Origin: Trichaptum fuscoviolaceum
Taxonomy: Eukaryota > Basidiomycota > Agaricomycetes > Hymenochaetales > Trichaptaceae
Length of the DNA: 64,000 bases
Direction of reading: 5' to 3'
Assembly: GCA_910574455.1 (NCBI GenBank)
Contig: CAJSYZ010000006.1
Location: 2,284,156-2,348,155 of the forward strand
In this document: positions 12,943 through 23,833 of the stretch, piece after piece
How positions within the stretch are numbered: position 1 is the first letter of the stretch
Layout: each line of letters starts with the position of its first letter
Program-made: the position numbers and the translations under genes
Notes under the pieces: generated by a model
The model's database searches: none
Told to the model about the DNA's origin: nothing
Seen by the model: the letters and a program-made list of their open reading frames with translations, nothing else

Positions 12943-13680
12943 TCTCCCCTCTTATCCGGGGCCTTCAGGAAGTGGCGAAGGCGCGGATGTTGATGGAGTG
13001 CGTGCGCAAGCACACAGGGGGTTCGGTCGGAAAACCAGAGGAGGGCAATCAACTCTGCGTTGACAGATGATTCTGCAACAGACAAGGACGACTCGCGAAG
13101 AGCGGTCCTGTCATTGCCAAAGGTCACATACAGCCCGGAGGCTGTTGTTTCCAATGCGTCTGAGGTATGTTGCATGTACCTCCTCGACGAGAACAAGCCA
13201 TGGTCAAATCTTGATCTGAATATCAAGTAGTTCTTCCGATCCTTGGAAACCATTTCCAACAGTACCCGGAGTCCAATAGGAATGATTCAAGCGAATTGCG
13301 CGGATTGTTGATACGGAGGACATGGATTTTGAGGTGGGAGTTGTCAAGAGTGCCAGTGTGGGGTCGTCGTCTTGCAAGTGTTGCGGGGCGGGAAATACTG
13401 AGAATCACGGGGGAAAAAGTTCAGAAGGTAAAAGAAGAGGGGTGAAAGGAGGTTTTCAGACGTTTTTGTGGTGGGTTGAAAGGGAGGAAAAGGGAGATCT
13501 TGAAATCGGTGGTGGGGGAGTGAGGAGAAAGAGATGGCCGGATTTGGAATGGGGTGAAAGCGCATATGCGCTACATGAAATGAACTGCGCGCATTCACGC
13601 AGGAGCTTCGAAATTAGAATAAGGGATTAATAGTGAAGATTAATGTGAAGATAAAGTAAAGAAATAAACCATCTAGAAGG
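12943..13680. other. Gene-free stretch after the satellite
   Basis: No coding exon chain, RNA gene or repeat can be supported. The part 13,400-13,560 is purine-rich on the plus strand. Open frames here are short and lack splice continuity. Confidence 0.5.
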
Positions 13681-14527
13681 TATGCTCCCCGCGGGGAGTC
13701 AGCAATTCGAACTCGCAGTAGGAGGACTCGAATATACTGTCAGGCTTGGACCCGATGCATGCCTTGTGGTGTCTTGTCTATTGTAAACAAATGAGATCAT
13801 GCCTATCGAGACATGATGTCCTGCGAGATCGAATCTAAGAGCGAAGCAAAGAGAACAGAGACGAGAGACGAGAGGCGAGTATAACCAGGATCCGGGGCTT
13901 CCGGCATCCGACAAAGGTGACCGACGACGAGGGGACTTCGGGGTGCTCCCGCGCAAGGCTCGAGACGTCCGGGTCAAACACAAAAGATAGTCTAGAGCAC
14001 TAGACAACAAGCAAGCTAGATTTGGAGACAAGACGAAGGCATGGTGGATCTCGAAAGCCTGGCCACTAGCTAGGCCCAAAGACTTATGATATTCGAGTCA
14101 AGGTATCTATGTACAAATGCTATGGGTTTATATAGGGAAAGGACAGAGATACCGGGATTCCGAAAGCGTGGGAAAATCGGGGATGCGGGCAATGCGGTAG
14201 GCAATGAGGCCTCACACATGTAAGACTAATACAGGAAATGGAAAGGAATAACAAAGGAGTGACAGGACATGTGTAGAACATTGGAAAATCGGAGTAATGA
14301 AGGAGGAATGAGGAAAACAGGTGAGGGAACATGAGGGAGACATGAGGAAGAGGGAAAAGGGACTTCGGGAAAGTCCATAAGGTAAGAACCCGGGATAAAT
14401 CCCGAAAGGGAGAGATCCCGAAGGGAATGCCCCGGGATATTTCCCGAGGGCAAGATATCCCGGCGGGATTCAGGGAAATCCCCGGGATGCGCCCCAAAGG
14501 GGAAGAGGGATATGTCACGTCGTGACA
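13681..14527 (-). mobile_element. Probable solo LTR remnant of a Ty3/gypsy-type retrotransposon
   Basis: The right edge carries TGTCACGTCGTGACA (14,513-14,527), an almost perfect short palindrome beginning TG and ending CA, of the kind that starts many basidiomycete Ty3-type LTRs (family knowledge). Read on the minus strand it is followed by a run of CCCGGGAT-like words (14,390-14,500), a common promoter-proximal feature of such LTRs. A second short GC palindrome CCCCGCGGGG sits near 13,686. I see no internal gag-pol sequence, primer-binding site or polypurine tract, so this would be a solo LTR or fragment. The left boundary is a guess. Confidence 0.4.
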
Positions 14528-15531
14528 GTTTTCTCTTATCTACTTCGTTCCTGGTAAACTGTCTTTTTCATTTCATGTGTAGCCTAAATCTTCTTTTCTT
14601 AGTTTATTTTCCGTCTAACTTGTTCATTCTTGGTTTTTATGGTTTTCATTTCATTATTATTCCGTACCTTTTCCCTGCTTCTGTGGTCTAGTCTTGTTTA
14701 TTATATTATTTTTCCTAATGCTACTCAGTTTCTTGTGTCTTTCCGTTCCTTACATACCCTATCGCTTCGTACGTTTTGTCCCGTTGCCGCCCAATACACG
14801 CGCTCCCTCTTTCTTGTTCCTCACTTGTTCCTGCTCCGTCTTCCTGATGCCCAAGTTATTCATCTATGTTTTATTACTTCTTTTTCTAGTTTTTTCCCTG
14901 TGTTAACTGTTCTCCTTTGGTTATTGTGGATTTCAACTCACTCCTATTCATTTGTCTCCCACTGGCACATTCGTGTCGGGGACCGCTGTCTCTGACGGCG
15001 CTATCTAATAAATTCACGACTGGTTCGAGTCTACTGAACTGCTTGCAGTGAAAGTTCACATCCTACTTTTTCGTTATGCTTCCCAATTTGGCAAATGCAT
15101 TCAAACGAGTTACTGTCAGTGCTCTGCTGCACTTTCTTCAAGCTGTATTATATTGGTACTTGGTATATATGCTGCTTTAACACAGAGTTATAACTCTATT
15201 GGCTTTATTTTATATTTGTTGATAGTGGGGATGTATTTCACACCGTGGGAAAAGAGGTGTTTATTAGGAGGGCCGGAAAATAGCCCCATCCTAATGCAAT
15301 TGACACAGCAAGAAGCTCAAATCCTGTGATTTGGTTCTTCAAGCAATGATGCAAAAATAATGAATGAATTCAATGAAGTAATGATGAAAATAGCATTGCA
15401 GAAATTGGAGTTTATAAGTGTCCTTAATGAATTACTGGCACTACTAAGTTACCGAATTCCATTGGATGCGGACTTCCGGCTTTTAGCACCTGAAATTTAC
15501 GGACCATGCATGTCCTTTCTTTCTCTCAACG
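14528..15531. other. T-rich intergenic DNA upstream of ETF-QO
   Basis: About 1 kb, strongly pyrimidine-rich on the plus strand from 14,530 to 14,950 and more AT-rich afterwards. Reading frames here code mainly for Phe/Leu/Ser and look like compositional artefacts. It must contain the promoter of the downstream gene, but no specific site stands out. Confidence 0.5.
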
Positions 15532-17519
15532 ATGTCGCTCTGGCAGCTAAGGCGACAAACTATACGATGCCTACGGGTAAGACGACTACATGCAACGCCT
15601 AGACGCAGCGAACGGGAGAAATTCGATCCTACGCAAGTCGAACGGGCGGAAGATGAAGTGGATGTGTGTATTGTTGGCGGTGGTCCCGCAGGGCTGAGCG
15701 CAGCTATTCGGTTGAAGCAGCTCAACCAGGACATACGAGTGATTGTACTGGAGAAGGGCAGCGAGGTCGGTGAGTAGCTGATATGTGAGATATGATACAT
15801 ACTTCAACTTCGATCAGGTGCACACATTCTCTCTGGAGCCGTCATTGAACCTCGAGCTCTCAATGAACTGCTTCCCGACTGGAAAAGTCGAGATGACCAC
15901 CCACTCACGCAGCCTGCGACGTCGAGCTCTATGCGATTCTTTACTGGCTCGCGCTCTTTTCCTATACCACATCCACCGCAGATGAACAACAACGGAAACT
16001 ACATACTGTCCTTGTCGCGCTTCACAGCCTGGCTGGGCACAGTCGCGGAAGAGCTCGGCGTTGAAATCTACCCTGGCTTCGGCGGTGCGCAGGTCATCTA
16101 CTCTGAAGACAAGAAGGCCGTGCAGGGCGTCATCACCAACGATGTCGGCCTGGACCGCGAGTTCCGCATGAAGGACACATTCGAGCCCGGGATGGCATTC
16201 AAGGCGAAGGTCACGCTCCTCGCCGAGGGCGCGCACGGCTCGCTGTCGAAAGGCGTGATCAAGCACTTCGACCTGCGGCGGGACGCGGACCCGCAGACAT
16301 ACGGCATCGGCGTGAAGGAGGTCTGGCGCGTCGACCCGGCGCAGTACCGGCCGGGCGCGGTCGTGCACACGATGGGCTGGCCGCTCGACTGGCGCACGTA
16401 CGGCGGCGGGTGGGTGTACCACATGGCCGACGGCCTCGTCAGCCTCGGGCTCGTCGTCGGCCTGGACTACGCGAACCCGTACCTGAGCCCGTACCGCGAG
16501 CTGCAGCGGATGAAGCACCACCCGTACTTCGCGACGCTGCTTGAGGGCGGCGAGCGCGTGGCGTACGGTGCGCGCGTGCTGAACGAGGGCGGCCTGCAGA
16601 GTGTGCCGAAGGTGGACTTCCCGGGCGGCGCGCTCGTCGGGTGCTCGGCGGGCTTTGTGAACGTCGCGAAGATCAAGGGCACGCACAACGCGATGAAGAG
16701 CGGCATGCTGGCGGCGGAGGCGGCGTTCAAGGCGATTGAGGAAGAGAGCACAGACATGGCGAGCTACAACACTGCGCTGCGCGAGAGCTGGGTTTGGTCA
16801 GATCTGAAAGAGGTTCGCAACCTTCGCCCGAGCTTCAACACGCGACTTGGCATATGGGGAGGCATCGCATACTCGGGCATCGACTCTCTACTACTAAAAG
16901 GTCGGACTCCTTGGACATTTCGCAACAAGTCTATAGACGCAGAGCATACGAAACGCGCAAGGTGAGCTCCATTCTCTCTTCTTCTAACCCATGCTAAGGG
17001 ATCTGCAGCGAATGCAAGCCTATCGATTATCCTCCGCCGCAACCGCCTCTTTCCACCGACATCCTCACCTCCGTCGCGCTCACCGCAACGAACCATGCCG
17101 AAGACCAGCCTGTGCATCTCCGTCTCCCTCCTGGCCCTGAAGCGCGCGCCGCGCACGTCAAGAAGAACATGGAGGACTACGCCGGTCTCTTGGGCCGTGC
17201 CTGCCCTGCACAGGTCTACGAGTATGTCGCGGACGAGGGCAAGGCGGGGACAGAAGAGCTGGGTGGGTATAACGGCACGAAATTCGTCATAAACTCTCAG
17301 GTAAGTGTTCGTCAGTGCGCACGAATAATCTCAGACTGATGGCGGCGAAAGAACTGCATCCACTGCAAACTATGTGATGTGAAAGTGCCGACTCAAGATA
17401 TCAACTGGACTGTACCCGAAGGCGGCGGGGGACCAAAATACAGTGCGTTGTTCCTTCCTTAAGTTCTGCATACAATGTCTCACTGATCTCTTACTGTTGC
17501 TGTTTTAGCCTTAACTTAA
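15532..17519 (+). CDS. Electron transfer flavoprotein-ubiquinone oxidoreductase (ETF-QO)
   Basis: Mitochondrial inner-membrane FAD / 4Fe-4S enzyme passing electrons from ETF to ubiquinone during fatty-acid and amino-acid oxidation. I assemble five exons, 15532-15769, 15818-16961, 17009-17300, 17352-17442 and 17509-17519, giving 591 residues in one continuous frame, normal for the family. The start gives a basic, Arg-rich transit peptide (MSLWQLRRQ...). The FAD-binding motif [12 protein letters not shown] lies near residue 45, and the ubiquinone-region text [16 protein letters not shown] is typical. The C-terminal cluster cysteines appear as C-x2-C-x2-C in NCIHCKLCD plus an upstream Cys in [10 protein letters not shown]. 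The last exon supplies only 11 bases and ends the usual GGGGPKYT tail. From about 16,060 to 16,760 the coding strand is much more GC-rich than its surroundings. Confidence 0.95.
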
Positions 17520-17808
17520 TGGACATACCTACCATGTAATACGCCATTGAGCAATAGAATAGTCAAAGTACTTTGGTACAACTTCACCTAGACTACTTTA
17601 TGTATTGAAATATGGAGGATTGTGCACGTGCACCGCTGACGCGCGAGTGCGAATTCTCGGAGATCTTGCTTTTCACTCAACTCTTCGAGCTCAACGCCTC
17701 TGCCTGGCAAGTCTATAGACTGTTGTGCCTACTGCTTCATCGATTTATTTCTCTTTCGAACATTGAATCTCTGAGAAAGAGAAGATTAAAACTTTGAGCG
17801 TGGTGGTG

Positions 17809-18639
17809 ATGTATCTGAAGCTCGGTGCTCTATTTGCGTCCGCACGACACAGCCAGAGGAATTTTGCATCGAATTCTACTTCAAGAGCGGTTCTCTCGCG
17901 CAATCGTAGGTTGTTCGTGCAAGGCTCGTCGTCGCCTTCATACGCTGCACGCAAATGCATAGGAGAAAGGAGAGGACTACACTCGACTGCCGGTAAGTTT
18001 CTTGCATTATGGTGCGCGATGTACAGTCTCAGTGAATCATCAGTTTCTTCGACCTGTGAACAGCGCGAAGGCACGGTAGCATAGACCGACCAGTATCCGG
18101 GACGGGGTATGTGTTGATTCGCCGTTCTCCCTGGGCCAGTCTTTCCAACTCATTCGTTTGTTCACCCTCCTCCCGCAGAATCAAAGTCCACTTCAAGGAT
18201 TCCAAAGGCAACCTGCTTAAGACCGTCGAGGCGAACGAGGGCGACAACATCCTCGACATAGCACACGAGTACGACGTCGACCTAGAGGGCGCGTGCGAGG
18301 GCTCGATAGCGTGCTCGACGTGCCATGTCATCCTCTCGCCGGAACACTACGACCTGCTACCAGAGCCCGGAGATGACGAAAATGACATGCTAGATATGGC
18401 GTTTGGACTAACGGATACGAGCCGGTTAGGGTGTCAGGTGCGTCCTATCTTTTTTCTCTTATAATCGTCGGGCTCGGGCTAACGAGCGGATAGGTTGTGC
18501 TGAAGAAGGAGTTGGACGGCATTACATGCACACTACCTGCTGCGACTCGGAATATGTATGTCGACGGTGAGCTCGGTATACTGTACTGTATCTTAATGAT
18601 TGCTGATTGTTTGTAGGAGTAAAACCAACGACACACTAA
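17809..18639 (+). CDS. YAH1: Mitochondrial [2Fe-2S] ferredoxin, adrenodoxin/Yah1 type
   Basis: Donates electrons for Fe-S cluster assembly and for haem A / ubiquinone synthesis in the matrix (family knowledge). Exons 17809-17992, 18064-18106, 18179-18437, 18494-18566 and 18617-18639 join in frame to 193 residues. Residues 1-60 are a basic Ser/Arg-rich transit peptide. The cluster ligands are visible as C-x5-C-x2-C ([13 protein letters not shown]) and the later Cys in SRLGCQV, and acidic DENDMLDMA is the partner-binding helix. The first in-frame ATG of the exon is at 17,809. The 43-base exon 2 was placed by frame and by the expected SGTGIKVHF junction. It follows ETF-QO on the same strand after about 290 bp. 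Confidence 0.93.
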
Positions 18640-18810
18640 AACGCAGCTCTTATTGTCTGCTACAACATTTACTTACTGCCCGATATCTCATAATGAAATA
18701 CGACCCATCTCAATCACTCCGTTTATATCAATTATGGTGAAGAAACAATGAATATGATACATTCCAAGAAAATTTTCCGTAAACAAAATAACGACGGAAG
18801 CCCATAGAGC

Positions 18811-20373
18811 TTAATTTCTCCCAAACCGTCTCTTCCACCACGGCGCATTGGTATCCTCACCACCCTGTTGCCGAGCTTTCTTCAACAATGGGGTATCCTC
18901 ACCCATCATCGCCCTGACTATCTCGGCGTCCGGTTCGGTGCTTTGCTCGTCCATCTCGTCCGGATCCTGATACACCTGATCATTCAACGCCTGCCCGACG
19001 GCGGTAGGGACAGGCACGCCTGTATCGCCCTCTCGCAAGACAGGATTGTGCTCGGACTCAGGGAAAGGGAGAGGGTGCCCGAAGTCGTCTATGTGCAGAC
19101 GCTTTTGGCGGATCTTCCAGGCGATGCACATGAAGAGAAGAATGGCTTGCATGATGCCAGAGACAGCAAACATGATCCAACCTATGAAATAGTTAATCAA
19201 TGAGAATTGCCTGAGATATATCAATAGCATCATGATACATACTTGTCCAGTCAGTCCCGGGACTACATGATACAAAGAGAGGTAAATAAGTGAGTATACA
19301 TGATATGCAGGGCGAGACGAGGTAACGCACCGCATAGCAATGGAAAGGACCATAAGCGCTGCCCCTGGGCTCTGGATAACCATCATCGGAATGCTCAGCG
19401 CACCAACCAACTTAAGGCGATACGTGTGCATGAGCTGAGGGCAATACTGGATCGCGGCGAGAGCAGCGGACGTCACACCGAGGAACGTTGCCCAGATTGT
19501 TATTTGAGAGTTCTGGTCTGAGCCATCTGGGCTTGAGGGTGGAGGCTTAGTGGAGGTCAAGAGGAAGAAGGTAACGAAAGTTATGAAAACCCTGTGTATT
19601 TATGAGATGTGGCACCGACGAGTAGAAGATGAGAAATATTACTAACATATGGATGGCTACAACCCATGACAAAATTATAGAGAGCCTCCAGTGATCAGAC
19701 TTCACGTTTGTTTTCACATGCTGGATGCCTCGCTGGTCGTAAGTCGGTATGTCTGCGGTAACGTATTTAAGGTGCGGCGGGTAGTAAACCATGTAAAGCA
19801 CCAATCTGGGCTCCAGAGAATCAGACAGAGCACTAAATGCAAGAAAGATAATACGCACATAATGACGAAGAGGAGCCACTGTAATGAGACTTGCAAGACA
19901 CCTCCAAGGGATTCAGCACAACTGACCGCACCCTACGGAGGGTCAGACATAGTCGAGCGCGAAACATAGCACTCACAATGTAGCGACAGCATTTGACTAC
20001 ACCCCATTGCATCGTCCACCTGAGAAATGTGAGTAAGTGGAAGTTAACAATTACTTTCACGTGTACTCACATGTTGAGCATCCCCGCTGCTGAGGACGTC
20101 GCCCCTAGGAGTAGAAACCACGGGCTGAAGCCCTCTGACGAGCCTTTGTTGATTATACGAAAGTGCTGATCCCAAAATTGTTAATTGCAGTCGATTAATT
20201 ACATCTAGCTGTATCATGAAAGCACCTGTGGAACATAGGACGCAAATAGACCTCCAATAAGACCCAATGTCAGAAGCGTTCCCCAAAGGTCATGATGCTA
20301 CCGAATGAATGTTATACTCCGTTTCATCTTTAAGGCTTCTGCGACGTACTGGTTCGCAGGTCCCATCAGCCAT
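18811..20373 (-). CDS. PQ-loop repeat membrane protein (SLC66/cystinosin-like)
   Basis: Nine exons on the minus strand: 20373-20350, 20297-20226, 20165-20071, 20019-19977, 19932-19859, 19805-19647, 19591-19331, 19262-19243 and 19181-18811, 372 residues in frame. Two PQ-loop motifs are visible, SYVPQHFRI near residue 30 and QYCPQLMHTY in the second half, each in a hydrophobic three-helix bundle, plus DIPTYDQRGIQHV in the central loop. The C-terminal ~110 residues are hydrophilic, acidic and end WWKRRFGRN. PQ-loop proteins move small solutes, often basic amino acids, across vacuolar or lysosomal membranes; the substrate here is not predictable. Introns are 44-68 bp and exon 8 has only 20 bases. 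Confidence 0.9.
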
Positions 20374-21019
20374 GATGATGGTAAGTTGGTAACAAAGGTA
20401 GAAAGAGCTTGCAGCACGCAGCACGCCCGTCTGGAATGTGTCGCGGGGTGAAGAGATAAGGTCCGTTCTCACGCGGTCTAAAGATATCTGATAACCATCC
20501 CAGACCCAGCCACATCCATAAAAGGTGCCTGCACGTGCTCCAGAAAGCCACAAAACGCGTAAATCGAACCATCTTACACCGTATCTGCACTACGACCATC
20601 CTTCTTCTGGCCCTAAAACAGATATGCTAGATGCTTGTTTCACAAGCAGTTAGTGGCTGCGAGTTCCTCACAGCAGAGCCCGCTACCCGTGGATGGGTGT
20701 GAGGTTATTGTTAGAGAGAAAAAACATTTTTTCTTCTTTACATCCGTACATACAAAATTCTATTATGTTATAATTACACACCTGGTACAAATAGCAAATC
20801 ACATCAACCTGGAGAATTGGATGCACGGAGTTCTCATCGGCTTGTAGGTCCTCGTACACATGTTGCGAGAAGAACTGCATGACGTCCACAAGAGCATTTG
20901 TGCTTGTAACACCTAGCTATAGATCCACAAAATTATTCACGGTTCCTCCCAAACGATTTGCATCACTCACCTGAGCTGTTGTGCCAACAGTTGCCACCGC
21001 CGTGAGCAGGTATACACTC

Positions 21020-22330
21020 TCAACCTTCCTCTTCCAACTCTCCTTGTTGCCCTTCTTCCTGTTGCTCCTCCAGTCCGTTCTCTACTAGGGTTAAGAGGAC
21101 TTCGGTTGTCTCAGCCTCGAAACCTGAAGCAACGAGTACAGGGAGAACATTGGCCGCAGCTTGTCGCCACGTGGTTCCCTCCGTAGTCAACCCGCCAATG
21201 GACCAAGAGGACACCACGAGAGAAAGGTCGACTGGGACGTACTCCAGAGGATCGTCCTCAAATTGTTCCACTACGTGTTCTGCAGATTAAGGTAATATCA
21301 GTAAAAAGATGAGCGCGATTAAAGAAGAAGCTTGCGCACCTCGTAATGTTACATTGGTGACAACTACGCCTTTGATCACTAATCGTCTCCCTTTCCGCAA
21401 ACGTCGCCTTGTAGTTTCCTGATAGGATGACCGTTGTAGTCCCTGACTGACCAGTCCGTCATATGCAATTCCAGATCTCTGACCTCCACCAAGAAGCCCC
21501 CCACAGCACTGTGACAAATGCCGGCACAGTATTCGAAGATGAGAGGACCTCCAGGTATCGATGCATATAGAGCTCGGCGAGCTCGAAGATCAAGGTTTTT
21601 ATTTGGGTAGGGAAAAAGGGAGTCGAATCGTCGGGATCACCGCGCATGTTCTCGAGGTCCCAAGCAAGGAACTTGGCGAGCACTCCCTGCTCAGCGCCAA
21701 AGAAAGCGGAGTGCAGGTCTTCAAAGGCGGGAGGCAGATCCTGGCACGTCATGTCGTAGAAGATTGACAGAAGCACAACCTGAACCTGCGCCATCGCTTC
21801 AGTTCCCAATCCATTCAGAAGATTGGTGGCGGTGTGTTCGAAGGTTTGGAGGAAGGCGCCCGAGAAGCGGCTCAAAATGAGGTTGATTGTCGTGAAGAGC
21901 GAGTCTGAGCGTATTTCAGAACGCCAAGGCGCGAAGATCGAGTGGGCAGTTTCGAGAACAAAGATGTTTGTTGGATCATTTGCAGCGTCGGGCGAGAGTG
22001 AAGAGAAGAGCTGACGATGAGATCAGGCCACTGCTCGAGGAAATTGTACTTGACGAGAATGGACACGGCCTCCGCAACCTGCGCTCGTGTTGTCTTGTCC
22101 GCTGGACTCGAAAGCGCGATCATTGCAGGGACCAGCTGACCCTTCAGCTGCGTCTTCTCTGCGTCCGCCAAAGGCGAGTTCTCATCCTCCCATCGCCGTT
22201 TGATCGTGTTCTTGAGATAGACACTGGCTACGAGCCACACCGAACGGTCTTGGGAGACATTGAGTATGAGCTGAAGGAGGAGAGCAAAGAGCGGAGTGCG
22301 AGTCTTCAAAGGTGGGCGGCAGATCCTGGC
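21020..22330 (-). pseudogene. CSE1: CSE1 (exportin-2 / importin-alpha re-exporter) fragment
   Basis: Minus-strand text matches the N-terminal third of the karyopherin Cse1, which returns importin-alpha to the cytoplasm: ASVYLKNTIKRRWEDE, LVPAMIALSSPADK, AHSIFAPWRSEIRSD, LSRFSGAFLQTFEH, FYDMTCQDLPPAFEDL, WDLENMRGDPDDSTP and EQFEDDPLEY occur in the expected order. The frame is broken at least twice: after WPDLI (about 22,010) one base is missing, and again near 21,480 after VPAFVTVLW. There is no start exon and no C-terminal two thirds. A second copy of the FYDLTCQDLPP segment lies out of order at 22,294-22,362. It is a captured, rearranged gene piece, not a working gene. Confidence 0.88.
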
Positions 22331-22564
22331 AGGTCAAGTCATAGAAGATTGACAAAAACACAAAATATTAGCAATTTAGGGACATGTAGAATAGATGAAA
22401 GAGAAATCAGTATAACTCACGAGGACGCGTCGCCATTAGGAGTGTCTGTCTATTCGTGAGCCCGAAGAAAGAGAAGAAAGAGAGGAAAGACAACACACAT
22501 CTACTCATCTTTGTCATCAGCATGTGATCGAAATTGACTTAAAAGTCGCTTACCCATAAAGGAA

Positions 22565-23747
22565 ACAAGCAGTTAGAGGCTGTGAGTTCCTCACAGCAGA
22601 GCCCGCTACCCGTCGATGGGCGTGAAGTTATTGTAAGAGAAAGAATAGAAAATCATTTTTACATACAGAAGTCTGTTACTATTTATACCTTTAAATTTTT
22701 CACGGGCTTCGACTGTCCAAGGCATGTAAAGTAGATGTCACCCTCAGCAGCTGACACAGGTCTACGACTGTCAGTCACGAGCAAGCCAAGATCATATCAC
22801 TACAGATGAGCTTGAAATTGGGAGGTAGATCCAAGTGGTTGCAGTCTCGAGTTCACCCGCTGCTGCGACAGTCACCACTTGTGCAACCTTTCTGGTTCTT
22901 CACTATGAACCCCTCCTTGTGGTTACGAGGCCACCTCCGAGAGGTAGTCCAACCACCGAGTCTCACCGCCAGTCTCAACCGCAACTTTCGAGATATGCCA
23001 CAACTGTTCCTGGGTACTTCAGCCTCCGGCTATGTCACGCTTATACGCCATCATGGTGGCGGCAATGCCGCCCTCTGCACTCAGGCTGTGGAATGTGTGG
23101 CGGAAGACGGCCGTCGGTCCCCTGCATAAGCAGGGTAGCTTACGCAAACGGGGGTCACCCCCGTTACTTCCAAGCCACGTCTGCATGTCCGGTTTCGTGG
23201 AAATTTAGAGGTGGGGAAGGCGGTCTCTGTGGCGGATGAATATTAGATAGGTCTTCGGGCAATTGTTGATATGGAGAGTATGGTGGCATCCTTGTATGCC
23301 CAGGCCGTGTTTGCATGTCCGGCTATGTGGTGAAGCATTGGCTGCCTTGTGCGACTAGATATGAGCGGCTATTCATTCGTGAAAATTTATGTTTACGTAC
23401 CCTTTATACTGTTCTGGCTTTGGCTTTGAGAAAGCAGCTATGATTGGCCATTTGATCACATTAGCAAGAACATAACTAGTTGTTGAAGAGGTGTTTGCTG
23501 CGCAGCACCTTTGAATGCTTGATCATGGAGGCCAAAGATACGTTGGCGACGACGGAGAATGCAGTCAAATTCGCGTGGAAACAACCTGCTGTTGTAGGTA
23601 AGCCATCACATGACTGGAGCTCCTACTAGTACCATAAAGGGCTAATTACCCATAAAGGCAATTTCACGTGACCGGATCAGTTTTCGCAGAGAATCCGGAC
23701 AGTTGCGTTTTTCTAAGGTACCCAAGCGACCTCTACAGGTCGCGGGA
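22565..23747 (-). mobile_element. Helitron-like element, unit 2, nested inside unit 1
   Basis: Begins ACAAGCAGTTAG (22,565) with hairpin GCTGTGAG-TTC-CTCACAGC and CCCGCTACCC; ends AGGTCGCGGGA (23,747). Removing 22,565-23,747 rejoins CCATAAAGGAA to ATTTCACGTGAC, exactly the uninterrupted sequence found in units 3 and 4 (for example 24,730-24,750). Insertion was therefore between two A (T^T on the minus strand), with no target duplication. Cargo is segment X1. Confidence 0.8.
22740..23515. repeat. Segment X, copy 1 (unidentified captured sequence)
   Basis: About 770 bp aligning collinearly, with many substitutions and small indels, to 24,985-25,765 in unit 4. Landmarks are GATGAGCTTGAAATTGGGA, CACTATGAACCCCTCCTT and GAAGCATTGGCTGCCTTGTG. 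Reading frames are interrupted in both copies on both strands and I recognise no protein family. By analogy with the CSE1 and Bsd2 pieces it is probably another captured fragment. Confidence 0.75.
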
Positions 23748-23833
23748 ATTTCACGTGACTGGATGGGATTTGGCAGGCGCTGGACACAGTTGCATACGCC
23801 ATAGGATACCCTGCTACCTTAAGGGTAGCGGGA

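Larger units (their letters stand above)
20642..23833 (-). mobile_element. Helitron-like non-autonomous element, unit 1 (carries CSE1 fragment, hosts unit 2)
   Basis: Left terminus ACAAGCAGTT at 20,642, then an imperfect hairpin GCTGCGAG-TTC-CTCACAGC and the subterminal word CCCGCTACCC (20,679-20,688). Right terminus GGGTAGCGGGA (23,823-23,833), the exact inverted complement of that word. On the minus strand it reads 5'-TCCCGCTACCC ... GGGTAGCGGG-hairpin-...CTGCTTGT-3'. The 5' (right) region is split by unit 2 between 22,564 and 23,748. Cargo is a decayed CSE1 segment in the same sense as the element. No Rep-helicase is present. Confidence 0.7.

Noticed and set aside
15021..15033. B-box-like word GGTTCGAGTC suggesting a tRNA or SINE
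   Set aside because: No A box at the right distance and the flanks do not form T, anticodon or acceptor stems.
15814..16686. 290-codon open frame on the minus strand
   Set aside because: Antisense shadow of the GC-rich ETF-QO exon 2; Arg/Val/Ala-rich with no family signal.
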